Below, one piece after another: positions 22,012 to 31,263 of a stretch of 64,000 bases of DNA. The notes beneath the pieces are model-generated. The model searched no databases and had not been told where the DNA came from. It saw only the letters and a list, made by a program, of their open reading frames with translations. The DNA comes from Pseudomonas migulae NBRC 103157 (GTDB lineage: Bacteria > Pseudomonadota > Gammaproteobacteria > Pseudomonadales > Pseudomonadaceae). The position numbers and the translations under genes are program-made. The stretch's first letter is position 1. Each line of letters begins with the position of its first letter. The stretch is from assembly GCF_002091715.1 (NCBI RefSeq), contig NZ_BDAG01000006.1:1-64000 (forward strand), in the 5' to 3' direction.

Positions 22012-22127
22012 GTGAATGAGGAAAAAATTTGAACGCGTCGGCGAATGCCCGGCGTAAGATCAGCCCACAACGAATTACCGGCCTGCCTGGCCAACTCCAG
22101 CCCGATGATGAATGTCGGGCTTTTTAT
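21999..22127 (+). ncRNA. Candidate small RNA with own terminator
   Basis: A rho-independent terminator (7-bp arms 22099-22105 and 22115-22121, then TTTTATT) points rightward, but no gene lies upstream of it on the plus strand. About 95 bases upstream, CTACGCT at 21999-22005 resembles an RpoS/sigma70 -10 element. A transcript from about 22012 to 22127 would be ~115 nt. GTGAATGAGG at its start could be a short ribosome-like site. This is a prediction from signals only. Confidence 0.4.
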
Positions 22128-22150
22128 TGCCTGCGAATCGACCAACGTCC

Positions 22151-22238
22151 TGTATGAGCCGGCTTGCTGGCGATGAACGACACGCGGTTTACCTCGTTAA
22201 CCGCGTGCCTGGATCGCCAGCAAGCCGGCTCCTGCAGG
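22151..22238. repeat. REP pair (family B)
   Basis: Inverted copies of the family B motif TAGGAGCCGGCTTGCTGGCG; the left arm carries a TATGAG variant and the right arm CTGCAG. The inner part also pairs (CGCGGTTTACC facing GTTAACCGCG). Confidence 0.85.
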
Positions 22239-22245
22239 ATCGGGT

Positions 22246-22683
22246 TCAAGCGAGTGCTTTGAGGGTGGCATCGATTTGTTGCAAAACCGTCGCTTCGCCC
22301 TTCTCGCCCCAATACAACGTGATCATCTGCTTGTCCGCTTCGACCTTGTAGACGTTGGCCGGCAATTTTTCGAAATGATTGAGCAGCGTTTGATCCTCGC
22401 AGACCTCCTGCCACTGATTCACCCACACACCTGGCGACTTCTGCCAATAACTCCAGCACGCCGGCTGATTGCCGCGACGTGGTCGATGGTATTGCGCGCA
22501 GGGGCTCGGTGGCTCCTGGCTGAGCCAGTGCGGCCACTCCTGAGGCGCCAGTTGCATGGCCAGCCCGATACGCCGCGCCTCCATGCGCAGGGCCATGCGC
22601 CCACTCTGACCACGGGACGGTCGCAGCCATGCCAGCGGGCTCAGCACCACCAACAGGATTGACACCACTATCCAGACCGTCAT
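22246..22683 (-). CDS. Hypothetical protein with N-terminal membrane anchor (145 aa)
   Basis: The first ~20 residues (MTVWIVVSILLVVLSPLAWL) form one transmembrane helix or uncleaved signal; the rest is soluble and Trp-rich (QEWPHWLSQE, WVNQWQEVCED). No known motif is recognised. It is conserved between fadB and the universal stress gene in Pseudomonas. The ATG at 22683 is the only good start. It is divergent from the stress protein gene, with ~100 bases between them. Confidence 0.75.
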   Translation of the reverse strand: MTVWIVVSILLVVLSPLAWLRPSRGQSGRMALRMEARRIGLAMQLAPQEWPHWLSQEPPSPCAQYHRPRRGNQPACWSYWQKSPGVWVNQWQEVCEDQTLLNHFEKLPANVYKVEADKQMITLYWGEKGEATVLQQIDATLKALA

Positions 22684-22786
22684 ATCTGTACTCCCGATTC
22701 TTGATGAGCGCTTTGGGTCACTTTGAAAACAATGCGCTTGAAACCAGCCATACTTACCAATATTGCATCCTCAGGAGGAGCACCTC

Positions 22787-23227
22787 ATGCCCTACAACCA
22801 CATTCTGGTCGCTGTAGACCTGACCGAAGAGTGCGACCCTGTCATCCACCGTGCTCGCGAGTTGTCAGTGAGCAATGGCGCGAAGTTGTCCCTGGTGCAC
22901 ATTGTCGAGCCCATGGCCATGGCTTTCGGCGGCGACGTTCCGATGGACCTGTCACAACTGCAACAACAGCAGTTCGATCAGGCCAAGGAGCGACTGGACC
23001 GATTGATCGTGAAATACCCCGAGCTCTCCAAGGAATACAGCCACCTGACCTACGGCCAGCCGCGCCAGGAGATTCATCACCTGGCCAAAGAGCAGACCTG
23101 CGACCTGATCGTGGTGGGCAGCCATGGCCGGCATGGCCTGGCATTGCTGCTGGGCTCCACCGCTAATGACGTACTGCACGGCGCACCTTGCGACGTACTT
23201 GCCGTGCGCCTGCAAAACAAAAGCTGA
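22787..23227 (+). CDS. Universal stress protein (UspA family)
   Basis: A 146-residue protein with the UspA fold. It begins YNHILVAVDLTEECDP and ends with the nucleotide-binding pattern GSHGRHGLALLLGSTAN (G-x2-G-x9-G-S), so it is likely an ATP-binding Usp. Such proteins aid survival in stress and, in Pseudomonas, some aid anaerobic survival. ATG 22787 has a strong AGGAGGAG 6 bases upstream. A bidirectional terminator and a REP pair follow. Confidence 0.93.
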   Translation: MPYNHILVAVDLTEECDPVIHRARELSVSNGAKLSLVHIVEPMAMAFGGDVPMDLSQLQQQQFDQAKERLDRLIVKYPELSKEYSHLTYGQPRQEIHHLAKEQTCDLIVVGSHGRHGLALLLGSTANDVLHGAPCDVLAVRLQNKS

Positions 23228-23238
23228 TAACCGATCCT

Positions 23239-23328
23239 TGTAGGAGTCGGCTTGCTGGCGATCACGGTGCATCAGTCGACATCAATGCCAGCTGACAAAC
23301 CGCGATCGCCAGCAAGCCGGCTCCTACA
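23239..23328. repeat. REP pair (family B)
   Basis: TGTAGGAGTCGGCTTGCTGG at the left and its near-perfect inverse at the right. The inner sequence (CGGTGCATCAGTCGAC) is almost the same as in the 27.6-kb copy, so the whole pair, not just the arms, is a repeated unit. Confidence 0.9.
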
Positions 23329-23342
23329 AGGGATCGCATACG

Positions 23343-23383
23343 AAAAGCCCGGCGCTCATCACTGAGCGCCGGGCTTTTTTATT
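23343..23383. terminator. Bidirectional terminator
   Basis: Perfect 16-bp arms (23343-23358, 23363-23378) with a TCAC loop; a T-run follows on the plus strand, and A-tract on the other side gives a T-run on the minus strand. It serves both the convergent stress gene and the ABC-F gene. Confidence 0.92.
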
Positions 23384-23393
23384 GCAGGATCAA

Positions 23394-25322
23394 TCAGGCA
23401 TCCAGCTCCGCCCAACGCTCGACCATGACGTCGAGCTCAGCCTGCAACTGCTCCAACTGAGCGATCACCGCAGCGGTCTCGGCGGCTGGACGCTGATAGA
23501 AGCCGGCATCGGCCATCTGGGCCTCAACGACTGCAATCTGCTGTTCCATGGCCTCGATCTGAGCCGGCAACATTTCCAGCTCACGCTGCAATTTGTAGCT
23601 GAGTTTTTTCTTCGCCACCGGCGCTTCGACCACTGCCGCCACTGCCGCTACGGGCGCAGCCTCAGCCGTCACGACCGCCGACGTCAGGTCGGCCTTGCCG
23701 GACTTGCTCTCGGTCACGCCCAGCAGGCGCGGCGAGCCGCCTTGACGCAGCCAGTCCTGGTAACCACCGACGTATTCGCGAACCTTGCCTTCACCTTCGA
23801 AAACCAGGGTGCTGGTCACCACGTTGTCGAGGAATGCCCGGTCGTGGCTGACCATCAGCACGGTGCCGTTGAAGGTCAGCAGGACCTCTTCCAGCAGCTC
23901 GAGTGTTTCCACGTCGAGGTCGTTGGTCGGTTCGTCGAGGACCAGCAGGTTCGCGGGTTTGCTGAACAGTTTCGCCAGCAACAGACGCGCACGCTCACCA
24001 CCCGACAGCGCCTTGACCGGCGTGCGGGCACGCTGCGGGCTGAACAGGAAGTCGCCGAGATAGCTCAGCACGTGACGGCTCTGACCGTCGATATCGATGA
24101 AGTCGCGACCTTCGGCCACGTTGTCGATCACGGTCTTTTCCAGGTCCAGCTGATGGCGCAACTGGTCGAAGTACGCCACGTCGATGCGTGTGCCCTCTTC
24201 CACTTTGCCGCTGGTAGGTTGCAGGCCGCTCAGCATCAGTTTCAGCAGCGTAGTCTTGCCGGTACCGTTGGCGCCGAGCAGACCGATGCGGTCGCCACGC
24301 GTCAGGACCATCGAGAAATCCTTGATCAGGAACGGACCGCCCGGGTGAGCGAAACTCACGTTCTCGAGGACCATCACCTGCTTGCCGGACTTGTCAGCGG
24401 TGTCCAGCTGAATGTTGGCCTTGCCGGTGCGCTCACGACGTTCGCTGCGCTCGACGCGCAACGCTTTCAAGGCACGCACGCGACCTTCGTTACGGGTCCG
24501 ACGGGCTTTGATGCCCTGACGGATCCAGACTTCTTCCTGGGCCAGTTTTTTGTCGAACAGCGCGTTGGCGGTTTCTTCAGCGGCCAGCGAGGCTTCCTTG
24601 TGCACGAGGAAACTGGCGTAGTCGCCATTCCAGTCGATCAGGCCGCCGCGATCCAGTTCGAGGATGCGGGTCGCGAGGTTCTGCAGGAAGGAACGGTCGT
24701 GCGTGATGAACAGCACGGCGCCCTGGAAATCCTTCAGCGCTTCTTCGAGCCAGGCAATGGCGCCGATGTCCAGGTGGTTGGTCGGTTCGTCGAGCAGCAG
24801 CAGATCCGGTTCGGACACCAGCGCCTGCGCCAGCAGGACGCGGCGACGCCAGCCGCCGGACAATTCGGCGAGGGTCTTGTCGGCCGGCAACTGCAGGCGG
24901 CTCAACGTGCTGTCGACCAGTTGCTGCAAGCGCCAGCCGTCACGGGCTTCGAGGTCGTGCTGGACGTGCATCAGTTTGTCCAGGTCGGCATCGGTGACGA
25001 TGTTCTGGCTCAGGTGGTGATACTGCGCGAGCAGCTCGCCGACACCGTCCAGGCCCTCAGCCACCACGTCGAACACGGTCCGCTCGTCGGCTACCGGCAA
25101 TTCTTGCGGCAATTCGCCAATTTTGAGGCCGGGGGCGCGCCAAACGGAGCCCTCATCGGGCTTCTGGTCGCCCTTGACGAGCTTCATCATGCTGGACTTG
25201 CCAGTGCCGTTGCGGCCGATGATGCACACCCGCTCACCACGGGCGATCTGCCAGGACACCTTGTCCAACAACGGCATAGCGCCGAAAGCAAGGGACACAT
25301 CGCTGAATTTGAGCAGGGTCAT
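23394..25322 (-). CDS. uup: ABC-F family ATPase (Uup type)
   Basis: A 642-residue soluble protein with two ABC domains and no membrane segments. Walker A motifs are GRNGTGKSS near residue 37 and GANGTGKTT near 350; signature motifs are LSGGWRRR and LSGGERAR. A charged, coiled-coil-like C-terminus (PAQIEAMEQQIAVVEAQMAD) fits Uup rather than EttA. ABC-F proteins act on the ribosome E-site; Uup is linked to transposon excision and ribosome rescue. ATG 25322 gives MTLLKFSDVSLAFG; an upstream in-frame codon at 25349 is not needed. Confidence 0.9.
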   Translation of the reverse strand: MTLLKFSDVSLAFGAMPLLDKVSWQIARGERVCIIGRNGTGKSSMMKLVKGDQKPDEGSVWRAPGLKIGELPQELPVADERTVFDVVAEGLDGVGELLAQYHHLSQNIVTDADLDKLMHVQHDLEARDGWRLQQLVDSTLSRLQLPADKTLAELSGGWRRRVLLAQALVSEPDLLLLDEPTNHLDIGAIAWLEEALKDFQGAVLFITHDRSFLQNLATRILELDRGGLIDWNGDYASFLVHKEASLAAEETANALFDKKLAQEEVWIRQGIKARRTRNEGRVRALKALRVERSERRERTGKANIQLDTADKSGKQVMVLENVSFAHPGGPFLIKDFSMVLTRGDRIGLLGANGTGKTTLLKLMLSGLQPTSGKVEEGTRIDVAYFDQLRHQLDLEKTVIDNVAEGRDFIDIDGQSRHVLSYLGDFLFSPQRARTPVKALSGGERARLLLAKLFSKPANLLVLDEPTNDLDVETLELLEEVLLTFNGTVLMVSHDRAFLDNVVTSTLVFEGEGKVREYVGGYQDWLRQGGSPRLLGVTESKSGKADLTSAVVTAEAAPVAAVAAVVEAPVAKKKLSYKLQRELEMLPAQIEAMEQQIAVVEAQMADAGFYQRPAAETAAVIAQLEQLQAELDVMVERWAELDA

Positions 25323-25535
25323 GAGCTTCTCCAAAAACCGGGCGCGCATTCTACCTGACTTGAGGCTTCAGAAGGCCGGCAATTTCACCTTCGTGGCACT
25401 CTGCATGACAAATGTTGCGAACTGATGCTGACAGCCCCGCAAAGCTTTCACCCGCTGCTGGCAAAAGGCTAAGCTACAATTAATTCTGTGTTGGCATCGT
25501 CAACGCTTGTCATGATTTCTCTGTTCGGACGTCTC

Positions 25536-27464
25536 ATGCGCAGTCGCCTTTTTGGTCTTTTATCCTGTTTTCTTCTTACTGCCACAGCCATCCAAACAGC
25601 ACAGGCGGTAGACCTGTCTACCCAGCGTCAATACTACGATGAAGCCAAGCGTGCCTTGGCCAAGGGTGATACGGGTCCTTACTTCCGTTACAGCCAGGCC
25701 CTTAGTGATTACCCGTTGGAGCCTTATCTTGCGTATGACGAACTGACCGCACGTCTTAAAACCGCTAGCAATGCCGAAATCGAGAAATTCCTCGCCGAAC
25801 ACGGTGACCTGCCGCAAGCCAACTGGATGAAGCTTCGCTGGTTGCGCTGGCTGGCCGATCGCGGCGACTGGGCGACCTTCGTCAAGTACTACGACCCCAA
25901 GCTCAATTTCACCGAACTGGACTGCCTGAACGCGCAGAATCAGATCGCGCGCAACCAGAAGACCGAAGGTTATGCCAACGCCGAAAAACTCTGGCTAACG
26001 GGTAAATCGCTTCCAGGGGCGTGTGATGGCTTGTTCGGGATCTGGGCCGCCGAAGGTCAACTGACCGAACAGAAACGCTGGGAGCGCGCGAAACTTGCCG
26101 CCCAGTCGCGCAACTATCCGTTGGCCAACAGCCTGGTCAACGGCCTCACCACCCTCGCCCCGCGCGGTCGCTTGTTGGTGGATGTGGCGCAGAAGCCAGA
26201 ACTGCTCAATCAGCCATCGCGCTTCACCCCGGCCGATGAGCCGATGTCCGACATCGTCAGCCTCGGTTTGCGCCGCCTGGCCAAGCAAGACCCGGACAAG
26301 GCGATGGAATTGCTCGACGGTTATGCCAGCAGCATGCATTTCTCCCGAGATGAAAAAGTCGCGATCGCCCGGGAAATCGGTCTGACCCTCGCTCGCCGCT
26401 TTGATAGCCGGGCGCTGGACGTGATGACCAAGTACGACCCGGAATTGCGCGACAACACCGTGTCCGAATGGCGCTTGCGCCTGCTGTTGCGCCTGGCCCG
26501 CTGGGACGATGCCTATCAGTTGACCCGCCGCCTGCCTCAGGACCTGGCGACCACCAACCGCTGGCGCTACTGGCAGGCCCGTAGCCTGGAACTGGCGCAG
26601 CCACAGAACCCCGAGGCGCAGACGCTTTACAAAGGCCTCGCCCGTGAGCGTGATTTCTACGGTTTCCTCGCCGCCGACCGTTCGCAGCTGCCCTACTCGC
26701 TGAACAATAAACCGCTGGTGCTCAGCCAGGCGCTGATCAACAAGGTTCGCAACACACCAGGCGTGCGTCGCGCCCTGGAATTCCACGCACGCGGGCAGAT
26801 CGTTGATGGTCGTCGCGAGTGGTATCACGTCAGCCGCCATTTCAACCGTGACGAAATGGTCGCCCAGGCAAAACTGGCTTATGACCTGAAATGGTATTTC
26901 CCGGCGATCCGCACCATCAGCCAGGCTCAGTACTGGGACGACCTCGACATCCGCTTCCCGATGGCTCACCGCGAAACCCTCGTGCGTGAAGCCAAGACCC
27001 GTGGCTTGCATTCGAGCTGGGTGTTTGCCATCACCCGCCAGGAAAGCGCGTTCATGGCCGACGCCCGCTCCGGAGTGGGCGCCAGCGGCCTGATGCAACT
27101 GATGCCGGGCACCGCCAAGGAAACCGCACGCAAGTTCAGCATTCCATTGGCCTCGCCACAGCAAGTGTTCGATCCGGACAAGAATATCCAGCTCGGCGCC
27201 GCGTACCTCAGCCAGGTACACAGCCAGTTCAACGGCAACCGCGTTCTCGCCTCCGCCGCCTACAACGCCGGCCCGGGACGCGTGCGTCAGTGGCTGCGCG
27301 GCGCAGATCACCTGAGCTTCGACGTCTGGGTGGAAAGCATCCCGTTCGACGAAACCCGCCAGTACGTGCAGAACGTATTGTCGTACTCGGTGATCTACGG
27401 CCAGAAACTCAACTCGCCACAGCCGTTGGTGGATTGGCATGAGCGGTATTTTGATGATCAATAA
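25536..27464 (+). CDS. slt: Soluble lytic murein transglycosylase
   Basis: A 642-residue periplasmic enzyme that cleaves peptidoglycan to 1,6-anhydro-muropeptides, the substrates later processed by NagZ. It has a signal peptide (RSRLFGLLSCFLLTATAIQ... AQAV), a long superhelical alpha-domain with repeated helices, and the C-terminal Slt domain: catalytic Glu in RQESAF, then GASGLMQLMPGTAKETAR and AYNAGPGRVRQWL. I chose ATG 25536 for a normal signal peptide; starts at 25488 or 25512 would lengthen it. Good terminator after the stop. Confidence 0.94.
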   Translation: MRSRLFGLLSCFLLTATAIQTAQAVDLSTQRQYYDEAKRALAKGDTGPYFRYSQALSDYPLEPYLAYDELTARLKTASNAEIEKFLAEHGDLPQANWMKLRWLRWLADRGDWATFVKYYDPKLNFTELDCLNAQNQIARNQKTEGYANAEKLWLTGKSLPGACDGLFGIWAAEGQLTEQKRWERAKLAAQSRNYPLANSLVNGLTTLAPRGRLLVDVAQKPELLNQPSRFTPADEPMSDIVSLGLRRLAKQDPDKAMELLDGYASSMHFSRDEKVAIAREIGLTLARRFDSRALDVMTKYDPELRDNTVSEWRLRLLLRLARWDDAYQLTRRLPQDLATTNRWRYWQARSLELAQPQNPEAQTLYKGLARERDFYGFLAADRSQLPYSLNNKPLVLSQALINKVRNTPGVRRALEFHARGQIVDGRREWYHVSRHFNRDEMVAQAKLAYDLKWYFPAIRTISQAQYWDDLDIRFPMAHRETLVREAKTRGLHSSWVFAITRQESAFMADARSGVGASGLMQLMPGTAKETARKFSIPLASPQQVFDPDKNIQLGAAYLSQVHSQFNGNRVLASAAYNAGPGRVRQWLRGADHLSFDVWVESIPFDETRQYVQNVLSYSVIYGQKLNSPQPLVDWHERYFDDQ

Positions 27465-27484
27465 GCCTGTCTGAGGCGAAAACG

Positions 27485-27520
27485 AAAATGCCCGCATTGA
27501 GAAATGCGGGCATTTTTTTT
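27485..27520 (+). terminator. Terminator of slt
   Basis: Perfect 14-bp arms (27485-27498, 27503-27516), GAGA loop and eight T residues, 20 bases after the slt stop. Confidence 0.93.
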
Positions 27521-27556
27521 GGGGGCCACTTCATTTTCAGCGTCGACACGACCCAC

Positions 27557-27647
27557 TGTAGGAGCCGGCTTGCTGGCGATCGCGGTGCATCAGTCGACCC
27601 AATGCCAACTGACAATCCGCGATCGCCAGCAAGCCGGCTCCTACAGG
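27557..27647. repeat. REP pair (family B)
   Basis: TGTAGGAGCCGGCTTGCTGG and its inverse about 90 bases apart. The core between the arms closely matches the 23.2-kb copy. The right arm overlaps the last codons and stop of the ABC exporter gene (27641). Confidence 0.9.
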
Positions 27648-29449
27648 TTCGGTGCGATCTCACCGACTGGGGCATCGTGCCCATCATTGAACTGCAACGC
27701 CGCCAGCCGCGCGTACAGCGCATTGCTCGCAATCAACTCCTGATGCGTGCCCACCGCCACCAGTTTCCCCTGATCCATCACCGCAATCCGGTCGGCGTTT
27801 TTCACCGTGGCCAGCCGGTGAGCGATGACCAGGGTGGTGCGGTTTTTCATCAGGCTGGGCAGGGCTTGCTGGATCAGGTGTTCGCTTTGGGCATCGAGGG
27901 CGCTGGTGGCTTCGTCGAGCAGCAGGATGGGTGCGTCCACCAGCAGCGCACGGGCGATGGCCAGGCGTTGGCGCTGGCCACCGGACAAACCGAGGCCTGC
28001 GTCCCCCAGATGAGTCTGATAACCGTGGGGCATCGCCTCGATAAAGTCGTGGGCGTAGGCGATTTTCGCCGCTTCCTGAACCTGTTCCAGCGTCGCCGTC
28101 GGGTTGCCGTAGCGGATGTTCTCTTCGATGCTGCCGAAGAACAGCGCCGGGGTTTGGGAGACCAGGGCGAAACAGCGGCGCAAGTCCAATGGATCGAGCT
28201 GAGTCAGCGGCACACCGTCGAGCAGAATGCGGCCTTCGGCCGGGTCGTAAAAACGCAGCAACAAGTCATATACCGTCGACTTGCCCGCACCGGAAGGCCC
28301 GACCAGCGCCAGGGTTTCGCCGGCCTTGATGGTCAGATTCAAGCCATCGATGGCATAGCTTTCAGGACGCGACGGGTAGGAAAAACGTACGTCTTGCAGC
28401 ACCAGGTTCCCCGCCACCCGCTCCGGCAATGTCACCAGCCCCGTCGTCGGTGACTGGATGATGTTTTCCGAGCGCAGTAACTCGGCAATCCGCTCGGCGG
28501 CCCCCGCAGCGCGTTGCAACTCGCCGATCACTTCGCTCAACGTGCCGAACGCGCTGCCGACGATCAGGCTGTAGAACACAAACGCGGCCAGTTCCCCTGC
28601 GGATATCCGTCCGGCCATCACATCCATGCCGCCGACCCACAGCATCACGCCGACCGCGCCCAGCACCAGCACGATCACCAGGGTAATCAGCCAGGCACGC
28701 TGGAAAATCCGTTTACGGGCGGTGTTGAACGCCTGCTCCACGGTCACGGCAAATCGCTGTTCATCCTGGACCTGATGGTTATAGGCCTGCACGGTTTTGA
28801 TCTGGCCGAGGGTTTCCGACACGTAGCTGCCGATATCGGCAATCCGGTCCTGGCTCAGGCGCGACAGGCTGCGCACCCGCCGGCCGAAAATCAGGATCGG
28901 TGCAATCACCAGCGGCAATGCCACAACGACGATGCTGGTGAGTTTGGGATTGGTGATAAACAGCAACACAATCCCGCCGATCACCATCAGCAGATTGCGC
29001 AGAAACAGCGACAGCGACGAGCCGATCACCGATTGCAACAAGGTGGTGTCGGCGGTCAGGCGCGACTGGATTTCGGAGCTGCGGTTGTCTTCGTAAAACC
29101 CCGGATGCAGGTAAACCAGATGGTTGAACACCTGGCGGCGGATGTCGGCCACCACCCGCTCGCCGATCCACGACACCAGGTAAAAACGCGCAAACGTGCC
29201 GAGCGCCAGGCCCAGCACCAACAGCATGAACAGACCGATAGTCTGGTTGAGCAAGTGCGGTGACTGGGTCATGAACCCTTGATCCACCAACAGCCGAATC
29301 CCCTGCCCCATGGACAAGGTGATGCCCGCTGTGACAATCAGTGCGAGCAACGCACCCAAGGCCTGCCAGCGATAGGGCACGAGAAAACGACTGGCCAGGC
29401 GAATCGCACGACGGTGACGGGCAGATAGCATCGGGGGTTTCCAATTCAC
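27641..29449 (-). CDS. ABC-type exporter, fused membrane and ATPase domains (MsbA-like half transporter)
   Basis: A 602-residue half transporter that should work as a homodimer in the inner membrane. Six transmembrane helices fill roughly 1-320 and the ATPase follows: Walker A GPSGAGKST near 393, signature LSGGQRQR, Walker B ILLLDEATSALD, switch His in VIAHRLATVK. It resembles the MsbA/multidrug/lipid group; substrate unknown. The start is uncertain: GTG at 29449 (MNWKPPM) or ATG at 29431; neither has a strong ribosome site. The last codons lie within a REP arm, so the extreme C-terminus is REP-derived. Confidence 0.88.
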   Translation of the reverse strand: MNWKPPMLSARHRRAIRLASRFLVPYRWQALGALLALIVTAGITLSMGQGIRLLVDQGFMTQSPHLLNQTIGLFMLLVLGLALGTFARFYLVSWIGERVVADIRRQVFNHLVYLHPGFYEDNRSSEIQSRLTADTTLLQSVIGSSLSLFLRNLLMVIGGIVLLFITNPKLTSIVVVALPLVIAPILIFGRRVRSLSRLSQDRIADIGSYVSETLGQIKTVQAYNHQVQDEQRFAVTVEQAFNTARKRIFQRAWLITLVIVLVLGAVGVMLWVGGMDVMAGRISAGELAAFVFYSLIVGSAFGTLSEVIGELQRAAGAAERIAELLRSENIIQSPTTGLVTLPERVAGNLVLQDVRFSYPSRPESYAIDGLNLTIKAGETLALVGPSGAGKSTVYDLLLRFYDPAEGRILLDGVPLTQLDPLDLRRCFALVSQTPALFFGSIEENIRYGNPTATLEQVQEAAKIAYAHDFIEAMPHGYQTHLGDAGLGLSGGQRQRLAIARALLVDAPILLLDEATSALDAQSEHLIQQALPSLMKNRTTLVIAHRLATVKNADRIAVMDQGKLVAVGTHQELIASNALYARLAALQFNDGHDAPVGEIAPNL

Positions 29450-29685
29450 GTTAAGGGACCGGCTATACCGCTCAATGGGGGGGAACTCTGTAAATCACAA
29501 TGAGTCAGGTTAATTATGTCCGCAACGTCCAGCCCCTAGACGCTATTGGTCTAAAGTCCGGGTGGCAACGTTACGGTATTTCTGGTGGACTGGTGTTGCC
29601 GCTTTGAAAAGATCGCAGGGAGTTGTCACAGCCCGGTCACCTGGCGGTTCTACAGTAAGCACACAACCTGATGAGGAGACAGGCC

Positions 29686-29865
29686 ATGTCCTTGCAACAC
29701 AGCAGCGATGACAAGATTCAAGTGATCCGTACACAGCCAGATCAGTCTCTGGGTTGCTCAATCATTGACGAAAAAGGCCGCGAAGTACCGATCACTGAAA
29801 ACATGATCCAGGACGCCTGCCGCGAACTGGAGAAGCGATTGGTCAAGCCTGCCAAACAAGATTGA
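29686..29865 (+). CDS. Small conserved protein, PA1571-like (59 aa)
   Basis: A short soluble protein (MSLQHSSDDKIQVIRTQPDQ at the start) with a basic C-terminal helix (DACRELEKRLVKPAKQD). ATG 29686 has GAGGAG 9 bases upstream and a perfect terminator follows, so it is a monocistronic gene. It resembles a small Pseudomonas family typified by PA1571, from memory; function unknown. Confidence 0.75.
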   Translation: MSLQHSSDDKIQVIRTQPDQSLGCSIIDEKGREVPITENMIQDACRELEKRLVKPAKQD

Positions 29866-29884
29866 TATAGCCACCGTCTTCTTG

Positions 29885-29911
29885 ACCCGGCCCCTGATGG
29901 CCGGGTTTTTT
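29885..29911 (+). terminator. Terminator of the 59-aa gene
   Basis: Perfect 8-bp arms ACCCGGCC and GGCCGGGT (29885-29892, 29899-29906) followed by TTTTT. Confidence 0.9.
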
Positions 29912-29939
29912 GTGGGTGCTGATCCAGAATTGTGGTGCG

Positions 29940-30040
29940 GCGATTCGCGGGCAAGCCCGCTCCCACATTGGATCTCCGGTGAATACAGTTGCTGTTTCCA
30001 ACGGAGATCTAACGTGGGAGCGGGCTTGCTCGCGATTGGG
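29940..30040. repeat. REP pair (family A)
   Basis: GCGGGCAAGCCCGCTCCCAC at about 29947-29966 facing GTGGGAGCGGGCTTGCTCGCG at about 30015-30035. The inner GATCTCCG and CGGAGATC segments also pair, giving one long hairpin. Confidence 0.9.
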
Positions 30041-30052
30041 CCAACCGGTTTT

Positions 30053-31195
30053 TCAGACAGCCGAAGCGCCCAACGCCGCCACGATCTTCAGCAACTCAGG
30101 CGAATCCCCCTCGACCCGCACCTGCAGCCCATCAATCTCCCGCCGCGATGGATAGTGCTTACGCAGCGCATCAAACGCCGCACGCTGTTCACTCACACTG
30201 CCTACAAGACTGCGACGGAAATCCGCGTCGTCTCGGCGCGGGTCGTACACGCCCCGGCACAGCATCGCCAACGCCCAGGCCGGATCGCTGTCAGCGTGCA
30301 AGGTCACTTGCGACAACCAGGGCGCCGGCAGCAAGTCACTCAGACTGATCTGCGCCGGTTGCCCGAGAAAATCGCAATACGCCTGATAGATCTGCGCCGT
30401 TCCACGCTGTTTGCCGTCGAGGCTGTAACCGGCAATATGCGGTGTCGCCAGCACGCAGAGTTCGGCCAGTGCCACGTCGACTTCGGGCTCGCCTTCCCAG
30501 ACATCCAGCACCGCTTGCAGGTCTTCGCGTTGCAGCAGCACTTCGCACAGGGCGGCGTTATCCACAACAGGGCCACGGCTGGCATTGATCACCCAGGTGC
30601 CAGGCTTGAGCTGGTTCAAACGGTTTTTGTCGAACAGATGCCAGGTCGTTCCGGCGCCGTGTTTCTTCAGCGGTGTGTGCAGGCTGATGACATCACACTG
30701 CTCGATGATCTGCTCGAGGCTGACGAAATCCCCGCCTTCGGCGGCTTGCCGAGGCGGATCGCAGACCAGCACGTTCCAGCCCAGCCCTTGCAGGACCTTG
30801 ACCAGTCGACCGCCCACTTCCCCTGCCCCCACCACGCCGTAAGTGCGCCGGGTGAGGTCGGCGCCTTCAATTTCGGCGAGGGTCAGCAAACTGCCCAGCA
30901 CATAATCGACCACGCCACGGGCATTGCAGCCGGGGGCGCTGGACCAGGTGATACCGGCCTGCTGGAAGTAATCGAGGTCCAGGTGATCCGTGCCGATGGT
31001 GCAGGTGCCGACGAACCGCACCTTGCTGCCTTCGAGCAGCGAGCGATTGACGTTGGTCACCGAACGCACCAGCAGCACATCGGCCTGTTCGACGGTGGCG
31101 CGGTCGATGGAACGTCCCGGTACCCGGCGGATTTCGCCGAAACCTTCGAAGAAGGCATCGAGCAGCGGAATATTTTCGTCGGCAACAATCAGCAT
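30053..31195 (-). CDS. pdxB: Erythronate-4-phosphate dehydrogenase (pyridoxal phosphate synthesis)
   Basis: Second step of DXP-dependent vitamin B6 synthesis: oxidises 4-phosphoerythronate. The 380-residue protein belongs to the D-2-hydroxyacid dehydrogenase family and has the NAD-binding region [26 protein letters not shown] with the catalytic Arg, and [10 protein letters not shown] with the catalytic His. The PdxB-specific C-terminal dimerisation domain is present. ATG 31195 has AAGGAG at 8-base spacing. It stands alone between repeats. Confidence 0.96.
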   Translation of the reverse strand: MLIVADENIPLLDAFFEGFGEIRRVPGRSIDRATVEQADVLLVRSVTNVNRSLLEGSKVRFVGTCTIGTDHLDLDYFQQAGITWSSAPGCNARGVVDYVLGSLLTLAEIEGADLTRRTYGVVGAGEVGGRLVKVLQGLGWNVLVCDPPRQAAEGGDFVSLEQIIEQCDVISLHTPLKKHGAGTTWHLFDKNRLNQLKPGTWVINASRGPVVDNAALCEVLLQREDLQAVLDVWEGEPEVDVALAELCVLATPHIAGYSLDGKQRGTAQIYQAYCDFLGQPAQISLSDLLPAPWLSQVTLHADSDPAWALAMLCRGVYDPRRDDADFRRSLVGSVSEQRAAFDALRKHYPSRREIDGLQVRVEGDSPELLKIVAALGASAV

Positions 31196-31263
31196 GGGCA
31201 GGCTCCTTTGGCGGATCGGCAGTGTAGGCGGAGATGACGTCCAGCGCCTAGCATCTATCCCGC

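Noticed and set aside
22124-22630. 168-residue open frame overlapping the 145-aa membrane-anchored gene in another frame
   Set aside because: It runs through a REP pair, and the alternative frame (22246-22683) has a membrane anchor and normal composition.
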